From Sporothrix humicola (taxonomy: Eukaryota > Ascomycota > Sordariomycetes > Ophiostomatales > Ophiostomataceae), in NCBI GenBank assembly GCA_021396245.1, contig WNYE01000053.1, positions 1 to 64,000 of the forward strand: 64,000 bases of DNA, written 5' to 3'. The notes beneath the pieces are model-generated. The model saw only the letters and a program-made list of their open reading frames with translations, made no database searches and had not been told where the DNA came from. The position numbers and the translations under genes are program-made. Shown here one piece after another: positions 53,067-63,461 of this stretch. The first letter of the stretch is position 1; every line of letters begins with the position of its first letter.

Positions 53067-56000
53067 ATGTCGTTGGACGTTGAAAGCATCAAGGGCTGGA
53101 TTGTCGCAACCCTCGACGCTGATGGCAATGTCCGCCAGGCCGCCGAGTTGAAGCTTAAGGAGGTATGTCGGTGATCCGCCTGTGCGCCGGAATCGTTTTG
53201 TCCTCCATATGTTTGCTTCTGCATCCGTGCTTCTGCATCCAGACGTCGCAAAGGCTTTGTTTTGTTGCTGTTTACTGATTTTACCCCCCTACAATCCAGG
53301 CCGAGACCCATGAAGGCTTCACCGGCGTCCTTCTCACCATCCTCGAGACCGAGCAATCCCAGAATGTCCAGCTCTCTGGTACGAAACCCCCACCTCTCGC
53401 ATCCTCGTTGCCATGATATTTTCTTTTTTCTTCTACTCATCTACACCGTTCTCTACCTCATGCCCTACATTCGCCCACATTCTCGCAGTGTTGTGGTTGA
53501 TTAGGGCCCATCACTATCGTTGCACATGCTAAACACAATGTCCTTTGTTCCCGTTTTCTAACACATGCTTCCTTCTCTACCAACAGCTGCCATCTACGTC
53601 AAGAACCGCGTGAACCGTGCGTGGACCTTTGTCGACGTCTACCCCGAAGAGCGCCTCCTCACTGAAGACGAAAAGGCCCAGGTCCGCAACCGACTCCTGC
53701 CCATCCTCGGCGCCGCTACCAGCATTGTGCGCCAGCAACTCGTGCCCCTCCTCCAGCGCATCCTGCACTGGGACTACCCAGCAAGATGGCCCACCTACAT
53801 GGAGTACACAATGCAGCTGTTGTCCACCAACAACGCCCAGGGTGTTCTGGCCGGTATCCAGTGCCTGCTGTCGGTTTGTAGGACGTACCGCTTCAAGGCG
53901 TCGGGTGGTGCCAGCCGCGACGAGCTCACCAACATTGTCGAGGCTGCTTTCCCCCAGCTTCTGAATCTGTGCCAGCAGCTGCTGGAGCTCGACAGCGAGG
54001 AGGCTGGTGAGATGCTGCACTATGCACTCAAGATCTACAAGCAGGCCGCCTGGCTCGACCTGCCACAGCGCCTCAAGACGGACAACCTCGCCTGGTGCAC
54101 CGTTTTCCTGCGCACCGTCTCCAAAGACCCACCAGCCTGCTCTCTGAACGACGACCCGGCCGACCGTGAGAAGCACCACTGGTGGAAGGCAAAGAAGTGG
54201 GCTTACTTCAACCTAAACCGCCTGTTCATGCGCCATGGCAACACATACTCTCTTTCTGCCGACGGCCGTGACCAGGTCGCCTTCGCCAACGACTTTACTG
54301 CCAACGTCGCTCCTGAGATTCTCAAGATTTACCTCCAGCAGATCGAGAAGTGGGTTGCCCGCCAAATCTGGCTCAGCCGTGTCTGCTTGTCCTACACCGT
54401 CGTTTACCTCGAAGAGTGCATCCGGCCCAAGGAGATGTGGCCGCATCTGCAGCCGCACCTGCCCAACCTGCTGACACATCTCCTGTTCCCTTTGCTGTGC
54501 TTGTCTGAGGAGGACATTGCAACTTTCACAGACGAGCCCGACGAGTACCTGCACCGCAAGCTCAACTTCTACGAAGAGGTGTCGTCACCCGACGTGTCGG
54601 CCACCAACTTCCTTGTGTGCTTGACCAAGACCCGCCGCAAGCAGGTCTTTGAGATCTTGCAGTTTGTCAACAACATTGTCAACACCTACGAGCAGGCTTC
54701 GCCCGAGGAGAAGAACTACGTCGCAAAGGACGGTGCCCTGCGCCTGATTGGTACCCTGGCACCAATTCTCCTGGGCAAGAAGAGCCCTATCGCCGAGCAG
54801 GTGGAGATGTTCCTTGTTCGCTACGTTCTGCCCGACTTCTCAAGCGACAAGGGTATCCTGCGTGCCCGTGCCTGTGACACGATCGAGAAGTTTGAAGCCC
54901 TTGACTGGCGGGAGCCGGCCAACCTGTTTACGGTCTACCAGCGCATCATCGACTGTATGTCCGACAGTGAACTGCCCGTCCGGATAACGGCCGCCCTCGC
55001 CCTTCAGCCCCTGATTCGCCATGACGCTATCCGTGACCACATGCGCGCCAATATCCCCACCATCATGAGCCAGCTGCTGAAGCTGGCCAACGAGGCTGAT
55101 GTCGATGCTCTTGCCAACGTCATGGAGGACTTTGTTGAAGTGTTCTCCAAGGAGCTGACACCTTTTGCTGTTGCTCTGAGCGAGCAGCTGCGCGAGACCT
55201 ACCTCCGCATCATCCGCGAGCTGCTCGACCGTGCTAGCCGCCTGGACGACGACGCCGAGGCCAATGAGATTGTTGACGATAAGAGTATCACTGCCCTTGG
55301 TGTCCTGCAGACGATTGGCACCCTGATCCTGACCCTCGAAAACATGCCGGATGTGCTGCACCATATTGAGAGCGTCATCATGCCGGTTATTCGCGTCACA
55401 CTTCAGAACCGTCTGTACGATCTGTTCAACGAGGTCTTTGAGATTGTCGACAGCTGCACTTTCTCGGCCAAGAGCATCTCGCCCGTCATGTGGGAGGCCT
55501 TTGACCTGTTCCACGTCACTTTCAACGGAGGCGCTGAGTTGTACCTTGAGGACATGCTGCCAGCCCTCGACAACTTTGTCCAGTTTGGTGCCGAGCACCT
55601 GCGGCAGAACCGCCCGCGCATCGACTCTCTTTTCTCAATGGTCGAGGTGCTCTTTGCCGACCCCAAGGTTGGCGGCTCCGACCGCGTGTGCGCCTGCCGT
55701 CTGGCTGAGGCCATGATGGTCAGCCTTCCCGGCGCGATTGACGATGTTGTGTCGCGCTTCATCCGCCTGGCCCTGGCCGGTCTGTCTGGCGGCACTGTCG
55801 GCCCTGACGGCTCGGTCGTGCCCAGCGAGGCTTTCCTTGCTGCAGGCGCCGCTACTTCTGTGCATCAAGTCAGCCCACGGTCGTACCGCGTGCACCTGAT
55901 GGAGATGATCATCAGCGCCATCTACTACAGCCCCGTGCTGGCGCTGGCCGAGCTCGAGTCGATTGGCTGGACGAACCGCTTCTTTACCATGTGGTTCGGC

Positions 56001-56717
56001 AACATGGACGTCTTTAGCCGCGTCCACGACAAGAAGCTGTGCATTTCGGCGATTGTGTCACTGCTTTCGCTGCCGCCCAGCAGCATCCCGGCTAGCGTGT
56101 CGGTCGGTTGGCCGCGTCTGCTCAAAGGCGTCGTTGCCATGTTCCGGACGCTACCCAGCGCTATCAAGAACCGTGAGGAGGCTCTGCAGGAAGACTTCCA
56201 GTTCTCTGGTGGCGGTGGAGACGACGAGTGGGACGATGCTGATGAGGGCTGGGTTGAGGAGGACGGCCCGGCCGACCCGACGGCTGAGACCAAGGATGAG
56301 AACACGGCATACATTGAGTTCCTCAGCGAGGAGGCTCAGAAGATCGAGCGCCTGCGCAACCACGATGACTCGACCGACGAGCTTGGCGAGGAGAGCTTGC
56401 TTCTGGAGTCGTCCCTCGACAAGATTGAGCCCTACCAGCTCTTCCGCAATGCTGTTACACGTGAGTACTCCCTATCGCTTCCATTGTCATTTTTTATATT
56501 ATTTCAGAGATTGCATGCTAAGAAAACAGAACTCGAACGCGATCAGCCGCAGTTCTATCAGGGCCTCATCAGCCACTTGTCGCCCGACGAGATGGGCGTC
56601 ATCGAGTCTGTATACGCCCAGGCGGACCGCGAGGCCCAGGCTGCACAGCTGCTGTTTACTGAGCAGCAGAAGCTGATGGCCGAGAACGGCGGCGCAGCAG
56701 CGGCACCGCCCAGCTAG
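53067..56717 (+). CDS. nmd5: Importin-7/8-type karyopherin (Nmd5/Sxm1)
   Basis: Four exons: 53067-53162, 53300-53378, 53587-56460 and 56530-56717; about 1,078 aa (family ~1,040-1,060). Introns are 137, 208 and 69 nt; the third keeps the frame open. The N terminus (MSLDVESIKGWIVATLDADG ... RQAAELKLKEAE) is the importin-beta N-terminal domain that binds Ran-GTP, with the family segment AAIYVKNRVNRAW. HEAT repeats fill the rest. The near-C-terminal acidic stretch (GGDDEWDDADEGWVEEDG) is characteristic of importin-7/8. It carries cargo proteins such as ribosomal proteins or TFIIS into the nucleus. Yeast has two such paralogs, Nmd5 and Sxm1; I cannot say which is the better ortholog, so the symbol is approximate. 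Confidence 0.95.
56461..56529 (+). other. in-frame, stop-free intron of the karyopherin gene
   Basis: 69 nt, GTGAGT donor, AAAACAG acceptor. A nearer TTTCAG acceptor would lead straight to a TAA. Retention would add 23 residues (about REYSLSLPLSFFILFQRLHA...) without a frameshift, between the acidic stretch and the C-terminal tail. Confidence 0.8.
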
Positions 56718-57664
56718 GCTTAGACAATTTCCGGCCCCCGAGGTTCACTTCCTCCCTTACTCCTGACGGCCTAGCCAAGGCAATTTCATGGCAATGGTGG
56801 GCACAAATGACGCAAAGTCAACATGCAAGCATGATTGTGCAAACTGTTTTGCATGACATTTTGGAGTCTCCTTATTTTTGTGCCCCCTTTTTTGGCGGGA
56901 ACCCGTCATCTACCCACACGTCTTACCCCCTGTGTTGTCTATCGCGTCTTGGCTTTGCATGTTGGCTATTTTGGTGGCGGAGTGGTGAAGTGATGCTGTA
57001 GTTGTCTGTTGTCATTATCGTTGATGCTTTATGCTTTATGTTTTGCTGTCTCTTTTTCTTCATGCACACATTTACCCTGTTCCCCAACCAGGTCACTTCA
57101 CCATTAACTCTTACTCTATTCTCCCGATCATTGACCCTCCTCGCACGCCCATTTTTGTCCCCTTTTCTGTTTTGTCATCCTTTTTATCTTTATAGTACCC
57201 CCTTGTTGAACACTACTAAACCACACATACATATATATCCTTTATTATATAGCAAAAGAAAGAGGAGGAAACTCAGGGAACTGGGGGAAAAGCGGGGGAA
57301 AGGAAAGGAAAACAATGAAAAGCGACAGAAATCCATGAAAAAAAGATGAAAAAAGAAAATTCTCTACAATATTACCCTATGAAGAAAACACTTTGACAAG
57401 AACAAGGCGTGAGTGAGATGAGTGTAAACAACACAAAGTTAATTCAATTGTGGCATTGCTTTGTTTTTAGCTAATGAGGCTAGAAAATCGGCATCGATTT
57501 TTTTGAATAAAAGAGGAAGCATGGCATATGTAAAATAGACGGAATTGGTGGAGGTGTGGACATGAGTGCTCTATGGGATTCAAGAACAAGACGAGAGAAG
57601 AAGAAAGACAAGAGCTGCCCAACAGTCTCTGTCTTTCAAGTGGCAAGGATGGCAGAGGAATGGT
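56718..57664. other. convergent 3' intergenic region
   Basis: Between the 3' ends of the karyopherin gene (plus) and arc19 (minus). It is AT-rich with TTTATT/AATAAA-like polyadenylation elements around 57475-57515. No gene seen. Confidence 0.5.
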
Positions 57665-58431
57665 TTAATCGAACTGGCGTTGTTAGTGTGAGATCATCAG
57701 GCGAGGCTGCGATTTGTAGTCAACTTACTGGTGTCAGGAAAGACTCGGCAACGAACCGAGCACGGGCGTTTAACTGTCAAGTTAGCAAGATGTCAAGAAT
57801 ATCGAAGCAGGATCCTGCGGGTTGTTGACTTACAAACAGCTTCATCTCCGAAATCTCCTTGTCCACCTCCTCCATAAACTGGATAATGAAATCCACCAGC
57901 TTGTGCTTGAGCATCTGCTCCGTGTGGAAGTTGGTAATCAGGAAGGAAATGTTGTAGCCCTCGACCGCCTTGCGCCGCAGAATAAAGAAGGACTCGGCAC
58001 GCTGCGTCAGGAAGCGCGTAAACTTGTGCACCAGAATGTGCTCAATCTCGTCGGCCTGCTTGATCTTGATGCTGACGCGCACGCTGTTGACACTGGCTTC
58101 GATGAGGACGCGCTCGTTCTCGTTGCGCGAGACGACGAGGGGCGTCAGCAGGACTTCGGGCGACGACTGGGCCTCGATCTCGGGGACATTGTGCCGCTCG
58201 GCTGTCTGGGACGCGAAATCGCCGAGACACAGCGCAACGGTCAAACTGCTGCGGACAGCCTGCAGGTAGGGGCGGAGGGATTGAGACTGTGGAGAGAGGA
58301 AGTTAGCTAGGGAACAATTTCTAGCGTGGTTATAAGCATCGCCGCCGCCAGCGTAGATCTTCCCCGGCCCCAGAAGCCCCGAGATGCCGTCATCGGGCGG
58401 GGACGGTGTCGCCGTGATCGTCACTCACCAT
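57665..58431 (-). CDS. arc19: Arp2/3 complex 20-kDa subunit ARPC4 (Arc19)
   Basis: Four exons: 58431-58429 (the ATG alone), 58286-57834, 57773-57729 and 57673-57665; 169 aa, exactly the family size (168-169). Introns are 142, 60 and 55 nt, all phase 0, with GTGAGT or GTAAGT donors and CTAAC-type branch sites. The protein begins MSQSLRPYLQAVRSSLTVAL and contains EASVNSVRVSIKIKQADEIE, FFILRRKAVEGYNISFLITN and FHTEQMLKHKLVDFIIQFME, nearly invariant in ARPC4. The spliced end reads NARARFVAESFLTPFD. ARPC4 pairs with ARPC2 as the structural core of the Arp2/3 complex that nucleates branched actin at endocytic patches. Reading through the introns would give a false N terminus (from 58424) and a false C terminus. 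Confidence 0.97.
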
Positions 58432-59174
58432 TGTGTCGGGTGTTCAGGGTGGTCGGTCTGTGTTGAGGTATATATGGAAGAGCAAGGGAGTCACGGCACT
58501 GGGCGTATCCAGGTCGTGGAGGTCGACAATCGAGTTCGAGGTGTTGCGCCTCTGGTGACGTCGTCAGGAGAAGGGGAGGTCGGGGGAAAGTCGTGGTGGA
58601 GAGCAATGCAATTGGTGGGGCTTCGTTGGGGCAATGGTTTACCGGATGTCGTCCCGCATTACCACTCGTGGATCTGTAGTCGCCGTGTCGCCGTGAATGG
58701 TCTCGGTTTGTTGTCGTGGAAGGTTTGTATCGTCGCAGTCCCGTGTGTCCCGCGCAAAGGAGGTTGCGAATGGGGAATCAAGTCAATGCCAGGCAGTAGC
58801 ACATTGCTGGCGAATGTGGCTTGGAGCGACCGCCCGCGCCTGCCCCCTCCATAAGCTATGTGGTGCCCCGCTGCAAGTCGGGAGTGGTCTCCACTTATTG
58901 ATGACCTGGCACGTGACCATATTTGATGAATCACAGTGATGTCAATTCTGGGGGGATTCTAGGTACATGAGTTTTAGTGCGATTTGCTAGTTCAATCATG
59001 TACCTTCTGAGCTTCTCTGTTCTGAAGTCTTGGATGGATGCACACAAACAGCGTTTGTTGGGTATCAACTGTTAGGTCACGCTTTGGGAGGAATTACAGA
59101 ATGAAGATATCAAGAATACTACGTACATCAAAGTCTCCTAAGGCAGTACTTTCTCTTACTTTTTCTAATGATTT

Positions 59175-59209
<35 letters not shown>

Positions 59210-59637
59210 TATCAAACCCAAAAACGCATCCAATGTAGTACTGGTAACTTAACAGTAAAATGACGAAAATAAATATGCACAGATACAAGAAATCTCACAC
59301 AAATACCAAAAAATGGAGGAAAAGGAAAGGAATTTTGTTTTCTCTGATAACCATTTTAGTTTAACTGGATTGTGACCATGTACTGCGGTGGATGCTGAAA
59401 TGACCAAACGCTGTTGTAAGCCGAACGACTGTTGAAGTACAACGTTGGAAAGAAAGACGAAACAGAGACACAAAATGAAGTACAAATACGTTGTAAAATG
59501 GACGAGATCAAAAACTTTAGATTCCAGTTTGTGAGCGTATATTTGGCGGCGTGCCTAGTAAGCTATAATCCCAATTGCTTTTAAAAACTCCTATTCCAGC
59601 TCCTGTTGCCCCCATTTGCGTCTTCCCTTGAATCAAA
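58432..59637. other. intergenic region with long poly-A tract
   Basis: The arc19 promoter side (58432-58900), then AT-rich DNA with a 30-base A run (59176-59205) and the 3' flank of the minus-strand DUF7924-like gene. Frames at 58384-58854 look like chance. Confidence 0.5.
59176..59205. repeat. A30 homopolymer
   Basis: Thirty consecutive A, between ATTTC and TCTGTATC. It could be a microsatellite or the tail of a retroposed sequence; I could not find convincing target-site duplications. Confidence 0.9.
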
Positions 59638-60973
59638 CTAATTGCCGTTCGCAGCCGTCTCCATGTCCTTCTCGTGCCCTTCGATAATGGCCATCATTGC
59701 ATTCGATATAGCAGTACGCCGATGACCCTTCGCCCAGTCCAGTATATTGCGTATATACTGGCGAAGCTCCTCGATTTGCTCTGGTTCGGAAAATCCAAGG
59801 TACTTGACTTCTTTCGCGCAGTACACTGGGCTACGACTCCGATTTGGCCCTGTAGCTGCATCTTCATTTAGCCATGCGACAAAAATGGTGGCACCAGCCG
59901 GATCGATTGTGATGCCATAGACTACAGCTTCGACGGTCATTGGGTGTGGCTTCCCATTGGCGAGGTTCTCTGCTGTGTTGTACTTTTCAAGGCCGCGGTT
60001 AAGCCAACGGATGGCATTCAGGCAGGCTGAGAGACCGACAAAGCATTGGAGGGTGGACATCATGTACCGGTTGGCAGGCCCGCCGGGCTTACATTCGACC
60101 ACAAGGAACGGATACGCCGAGTCCTCGATGGGGCTCTGATAGTAAGGAATCTTGGGATAGTGAGGCGAGATAATCTCGTTCACCATGTCCATCTGGAGAA
60201 TGAATTCTCTAATGTCCCGAGAACCATAGTAAGGGAAGGTTTGGTAACCATAGAGGCGATCCGGTTTCGGCGGGTGCAAAGGCCTTTTGTCTTGAGGTAT
60301 GAGGTGTTTCGTCATTTTCTCCGCCCGCATAACGGAGATACCAACATCATATCCAAAATCAGCATCGGCGAGTCCTGGAAAGATGAACTTGGCACAAAAG
60401 TCGTCAACGCTTGGATCTCCGTGAAGATGGAGAAAGAACCGTTCATGACGTGCCTCCTTCATTTGTTGAGGCGTGAGTGTTGGGCCACCTCTACCTGCCT
60501 TCAAGACGGATTGGATATGGTCGGCAATGTGCTGAGGCAGTGGGTCGGTCCAGAAGCCAATTCCATTGTACTGCAAATGGAGTCTCTTGTAGTGAGTTCG
60601 AACAACCGACGCGGTAGAAGCCGAGTCTGTGTCTGTATCTGGCCCGGTAAGAGTCGGTGACACCGAACGCATATCATTGTCGTTCATATTGGTTGAAGAA
60701 TGCAGACCATTCGGCGTCTCATTAACGACGTGAGAATCTCTGGCAGGCAAATAAGCATTGAGCCACTCGGTGACACGCTCTCTGATAGGACGGGGCGATG
60801 CAATCTCCGGGTCATGGAGGGACGGAATCTAGCATAACAGTCAGCAGTCACCTTTCAGAGGAAAGCATTATTGATCTCACCTTGTGCTCTCTGCGTGGTG
60901 ACAGCTCGTTATCCTGTGTTTCGCCTGACTGGTAATTAGTCGCATCTTTCAGAGCACCGTGCTCTTGTTCCAT
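59638..60973 (-). CDS. DUF7924-like protein with PD-(D/E)XK-type core (copy 1)
   Basis: Exon 1 60973-60881 (31 codons, MEQEHGALKDATNYQ), 52-nt intron (GTGAGA donor, GCTGAC branch, CTAG acceptor), exon 2 60828-59638; 427 aa. An N-terminal IRERVTEWLNAYLP motif is followed by a Ser/Thr/Asp-rich linker (about 65-105) and a globular C-terminal domain. That domain has KPDRLYGY (Asp221), then AYPFLVVECK (Glu276, Lys278), then helices rich in Ala/Leu and EAVVYGITIDPAG, a beta-rich stretch ending VAWLNED. D...ExK with hydrophobic beta strand before it is the PD-(D/E)XK nuclease signature. The domain resembles the fungal DUF7924 family as I recall it, whose biology is not established. It is divergent from a paralog at 61969. 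A nuclear or DNA-acting role is inference. Confidence 0.85.
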
Positions 60974-61968
60974 GTCGTCCGTCCACTCCGCTGAACTGTG
61001 AAATCCCCGTGATGGTTGGGTGCTTTAGGGGTGCTTGAAAATGGCGGTGCAAACTTTTTTTTTGGAAGAAAAGGAAATCGAGACCCAAAATGGGGAGATT
61101 AGACACGTGAAGAGCTCAGGACACGCTTTGTATGGACAGCTGGCAATGCCGAAGCTGCAAAGCTGTTGAATCTTAGGGCAAGAGCCAAATATCGTAAATG
61201 GAAGGAGCGAAAGACGGAAAAGAGTTTTTTTCCTCGGAAGAATGTGCGAGAAGAAGTCAGCGAAAAGTGACAAAATTTACGGATGTGGTGACCTGTCAAT
61301 CGGAGGAGAATGTGACAAAAGTCTAAGATACTGTAATGGGTGTTTGGTCGTCTTCACTACCTTTTTCTTTTCTTTTTCTGAGAAAATTAAAGTAGGAAAT
61401 GGAAACTTGGAAAAGTTGAGAGCTCTTTGGAACTCACCAAACCCGTAATGAATAGGAAAACGCACACACTGATTCTTACAGAACTCGACGCTGGATACTG
61501 AGAAGGAGAGGTTGAGGGCGAGGCTGTAAAAAATTACTAGATTTGGACTAAAGTGGGCTGTTGCAGACGGCTGGGTCGAGCCTTCCTGTTCAGGTAATTG
61601 TTTACATAAATGACATCGGCCAATCAGGTAGCCGCATCCGACGGCAACCCTGCTCGACTGTCCAAAAATGCACAAACGCCCACCTTCAAATGCTTCAAGC
61701 TTAAAAACATTTCCCACTTTTGCCCACAACGCACCAACAGACACCGTGCACAGCAATCAGCCGTCTCCTCTTGGTTTTTTTCTGTCGCTTAAACGCTGAG
61801 GAAGCTCGCCTATTGTCCCGCCTCTTCAGCTCTACCTCCTACCTCCTGCCGTTTTCGACTTTCCTCAAAGCTGCCACCGACCGACTGGTGTCTATAAAAG
61901 ATTTTCTTCCCGCACTTCCACATTTCCAGAATTCTTTTCTTCTTTCCTTTCCCTCTTCCCTCTTCACC
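60974..61968. promoter_or_regulatory. shared divergent promoter region of the two DUF7924-like genes
   Basis: 995 bp between outward-facing start codons. On the plus side it holds a TATA box and a CT-rich leader. Nothing as clear was found for the minus gene. No RNA gene is seen. Confidence 0.5.
61892..61900 (+). promoter_or_regulatory. TATA box of the 61969 gene
   Basis: CTATAAAAG is a near-consensus TATA box, 69 bp before the ATG at 61969, with a CT-rich leader between them (61901-61965). Confidence 0.65.
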
Positions 61969-63461
61969 ATGGCCGACAAAAATCTCAATTCCGGAGAAGG
62001 AGTGCCAAGCAGAAGAAGACCAACGTCGAGGAAGTCACCGCCACCCCAGAGCCAAGATACGAAGGAGTCCCACGATACATCCGACACATCTCTTTCGACC
62101 ACTCCTTCTGGAAACCCAGGGAAGCGGAAGCGCGGGACAACAGCATACTCCGAGAGTGATCCCGACCTTCACCCTGACTCCTCGAAGAAGTTCCGTCTCA
62201 CGACCCAGGTCAAGCGCGGCGAAGACGAAGGCAAACATAAGAACCCCGAGAAGCAATCGCCCACAGAGCTCAAGGTTGACGAGACCTCAACGCAGACCCC
62301 AAAGGTAAGATGCATGCATTCTCAAAATCACTGGCGTTGAACCGTAACTGACGAACTCTGCCCTAGTCACGCTCTGCAATCCTCTGCGAATCTATTGACG
62401 AGTGGCTATCCTGCATTCCTTCCATTGAACAAAATCCAGACAGCATCTCTGTACCAAACAGAGACATGGAGTCCAACCTGACTCCCCCCGTCGATGATGG
62501 CGAGCCATCAATAATCTCGACTTCTCGCCCTACAGGCACTAAACGGTCCTTTTCTGCAGTCAGCAAAAATACCTACCACGATTGGGCTCTGGCACAAGTG
62601 GGGTTTCGGCTGCAGGACAATACAATGGAGCTACCCAAACGCATTGATGACCTCTACACAAGCATTCTGCCCCCTCTTCGTAAATCGCCTGGCCCTACGG
62701 ACGAAGTTAAAAAAGGGCACAAAAAGAGACTGAGTCAGATGAGAACTGCCGGCCTTGAGGGTGAGATCCAGGCATTTCTTACCAGCAGTATCCTTCCACA
62801 ACCTCATGAAACAAAGTTCGGAGCTGAGGTGGGCTTTGCCTCCAGCACCAATATGCTCATGAAAGAATACCACCTGCCCAAAGGCTCTCACTTGTCAATC
62901 CCAAAGCCTAACCGACTTTTGGGATACAATTCAACACACGGGGACGATGCCTTCCAGGAGCTGAGAAACAAAGCTTCCGAAAAGGGCGGGCTTCATGAAA
63001 CGATTCGGAACTACGATATGGCTACAAATAGAGGGCCCTCGTTTCCCTTTCTTGTAATCGAATGCAAGGCTGCTGCTGTCGCAAATGCATCCAGCTGGGT
63101 GGGAGTCAACCAAATGATTGGAGGCATGATTGCCAGCCTCAACATTGTTGAGCACCTGAACGATACCCTCAATGAGCAGGCAGGAAACGGCACAAAACAT
63201 TCTTGTGCTGTTGAGAACATTGTCTTTGGAATGTCTCTCGAGCCTAAGTCCGCCGAAATCTATATTGGATGGATCAACGAAGACCCAAATGTCAAGGCTA
63301 AATATATTGTGCAGGAGGTGGCTGCATCCCATTTCTCCTACGATGACGGATTTGCAGAACTCCGTGCTCGTGTCCGAAATATCCTGGACTGGGCCAGAGA
63401 CAAGCGCCGCCCAGCACTCGCCAAAGCTCTACAGGAAATGTTGAAAGGAAAGGGGACCTAA
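61969..63461 (+). CDS. DUF7924-like protein with PD-(D/E)XK-type core (copy 2, D-to-N variant)
   Basis: Exon 1 61969-62304 (112 codons, MADKNLNSGEGVPSRRRP), 62-nt intron (GTAAGA donor, CCCTAG acceptor), exon 2 62367-63461; 476 aa. The first ~110 residues are Ser/Pro/Lys-rich and basic (GKRKRG, KKFRL), with possible nuclear signals. Exon 2 begins with an LCESIDEWLSCIP motif equivalent to that in copy 1, then a linker, then the domain. KPNRLLGY has Asn294 where copy 1 has Asp221. SFPFLVIECK supplies Glu344 and Lys346; then VENIVFGMSLEPKS and IGWINED match copy 1, and both end with RNILDWA plus a basic helix (RDKRRPALAKAL). The protein is intact. The Asn could abolish metal binding or the ligand may be another residue nearby. 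Confidence 0.87.

Noticed and set aside
57777..58424. ARPC4 as a single 215-codon frame
   Set aside because: The first ~63 and last ~17 codons read through introns; splicing restores the family N and C termini and length (169 aa).
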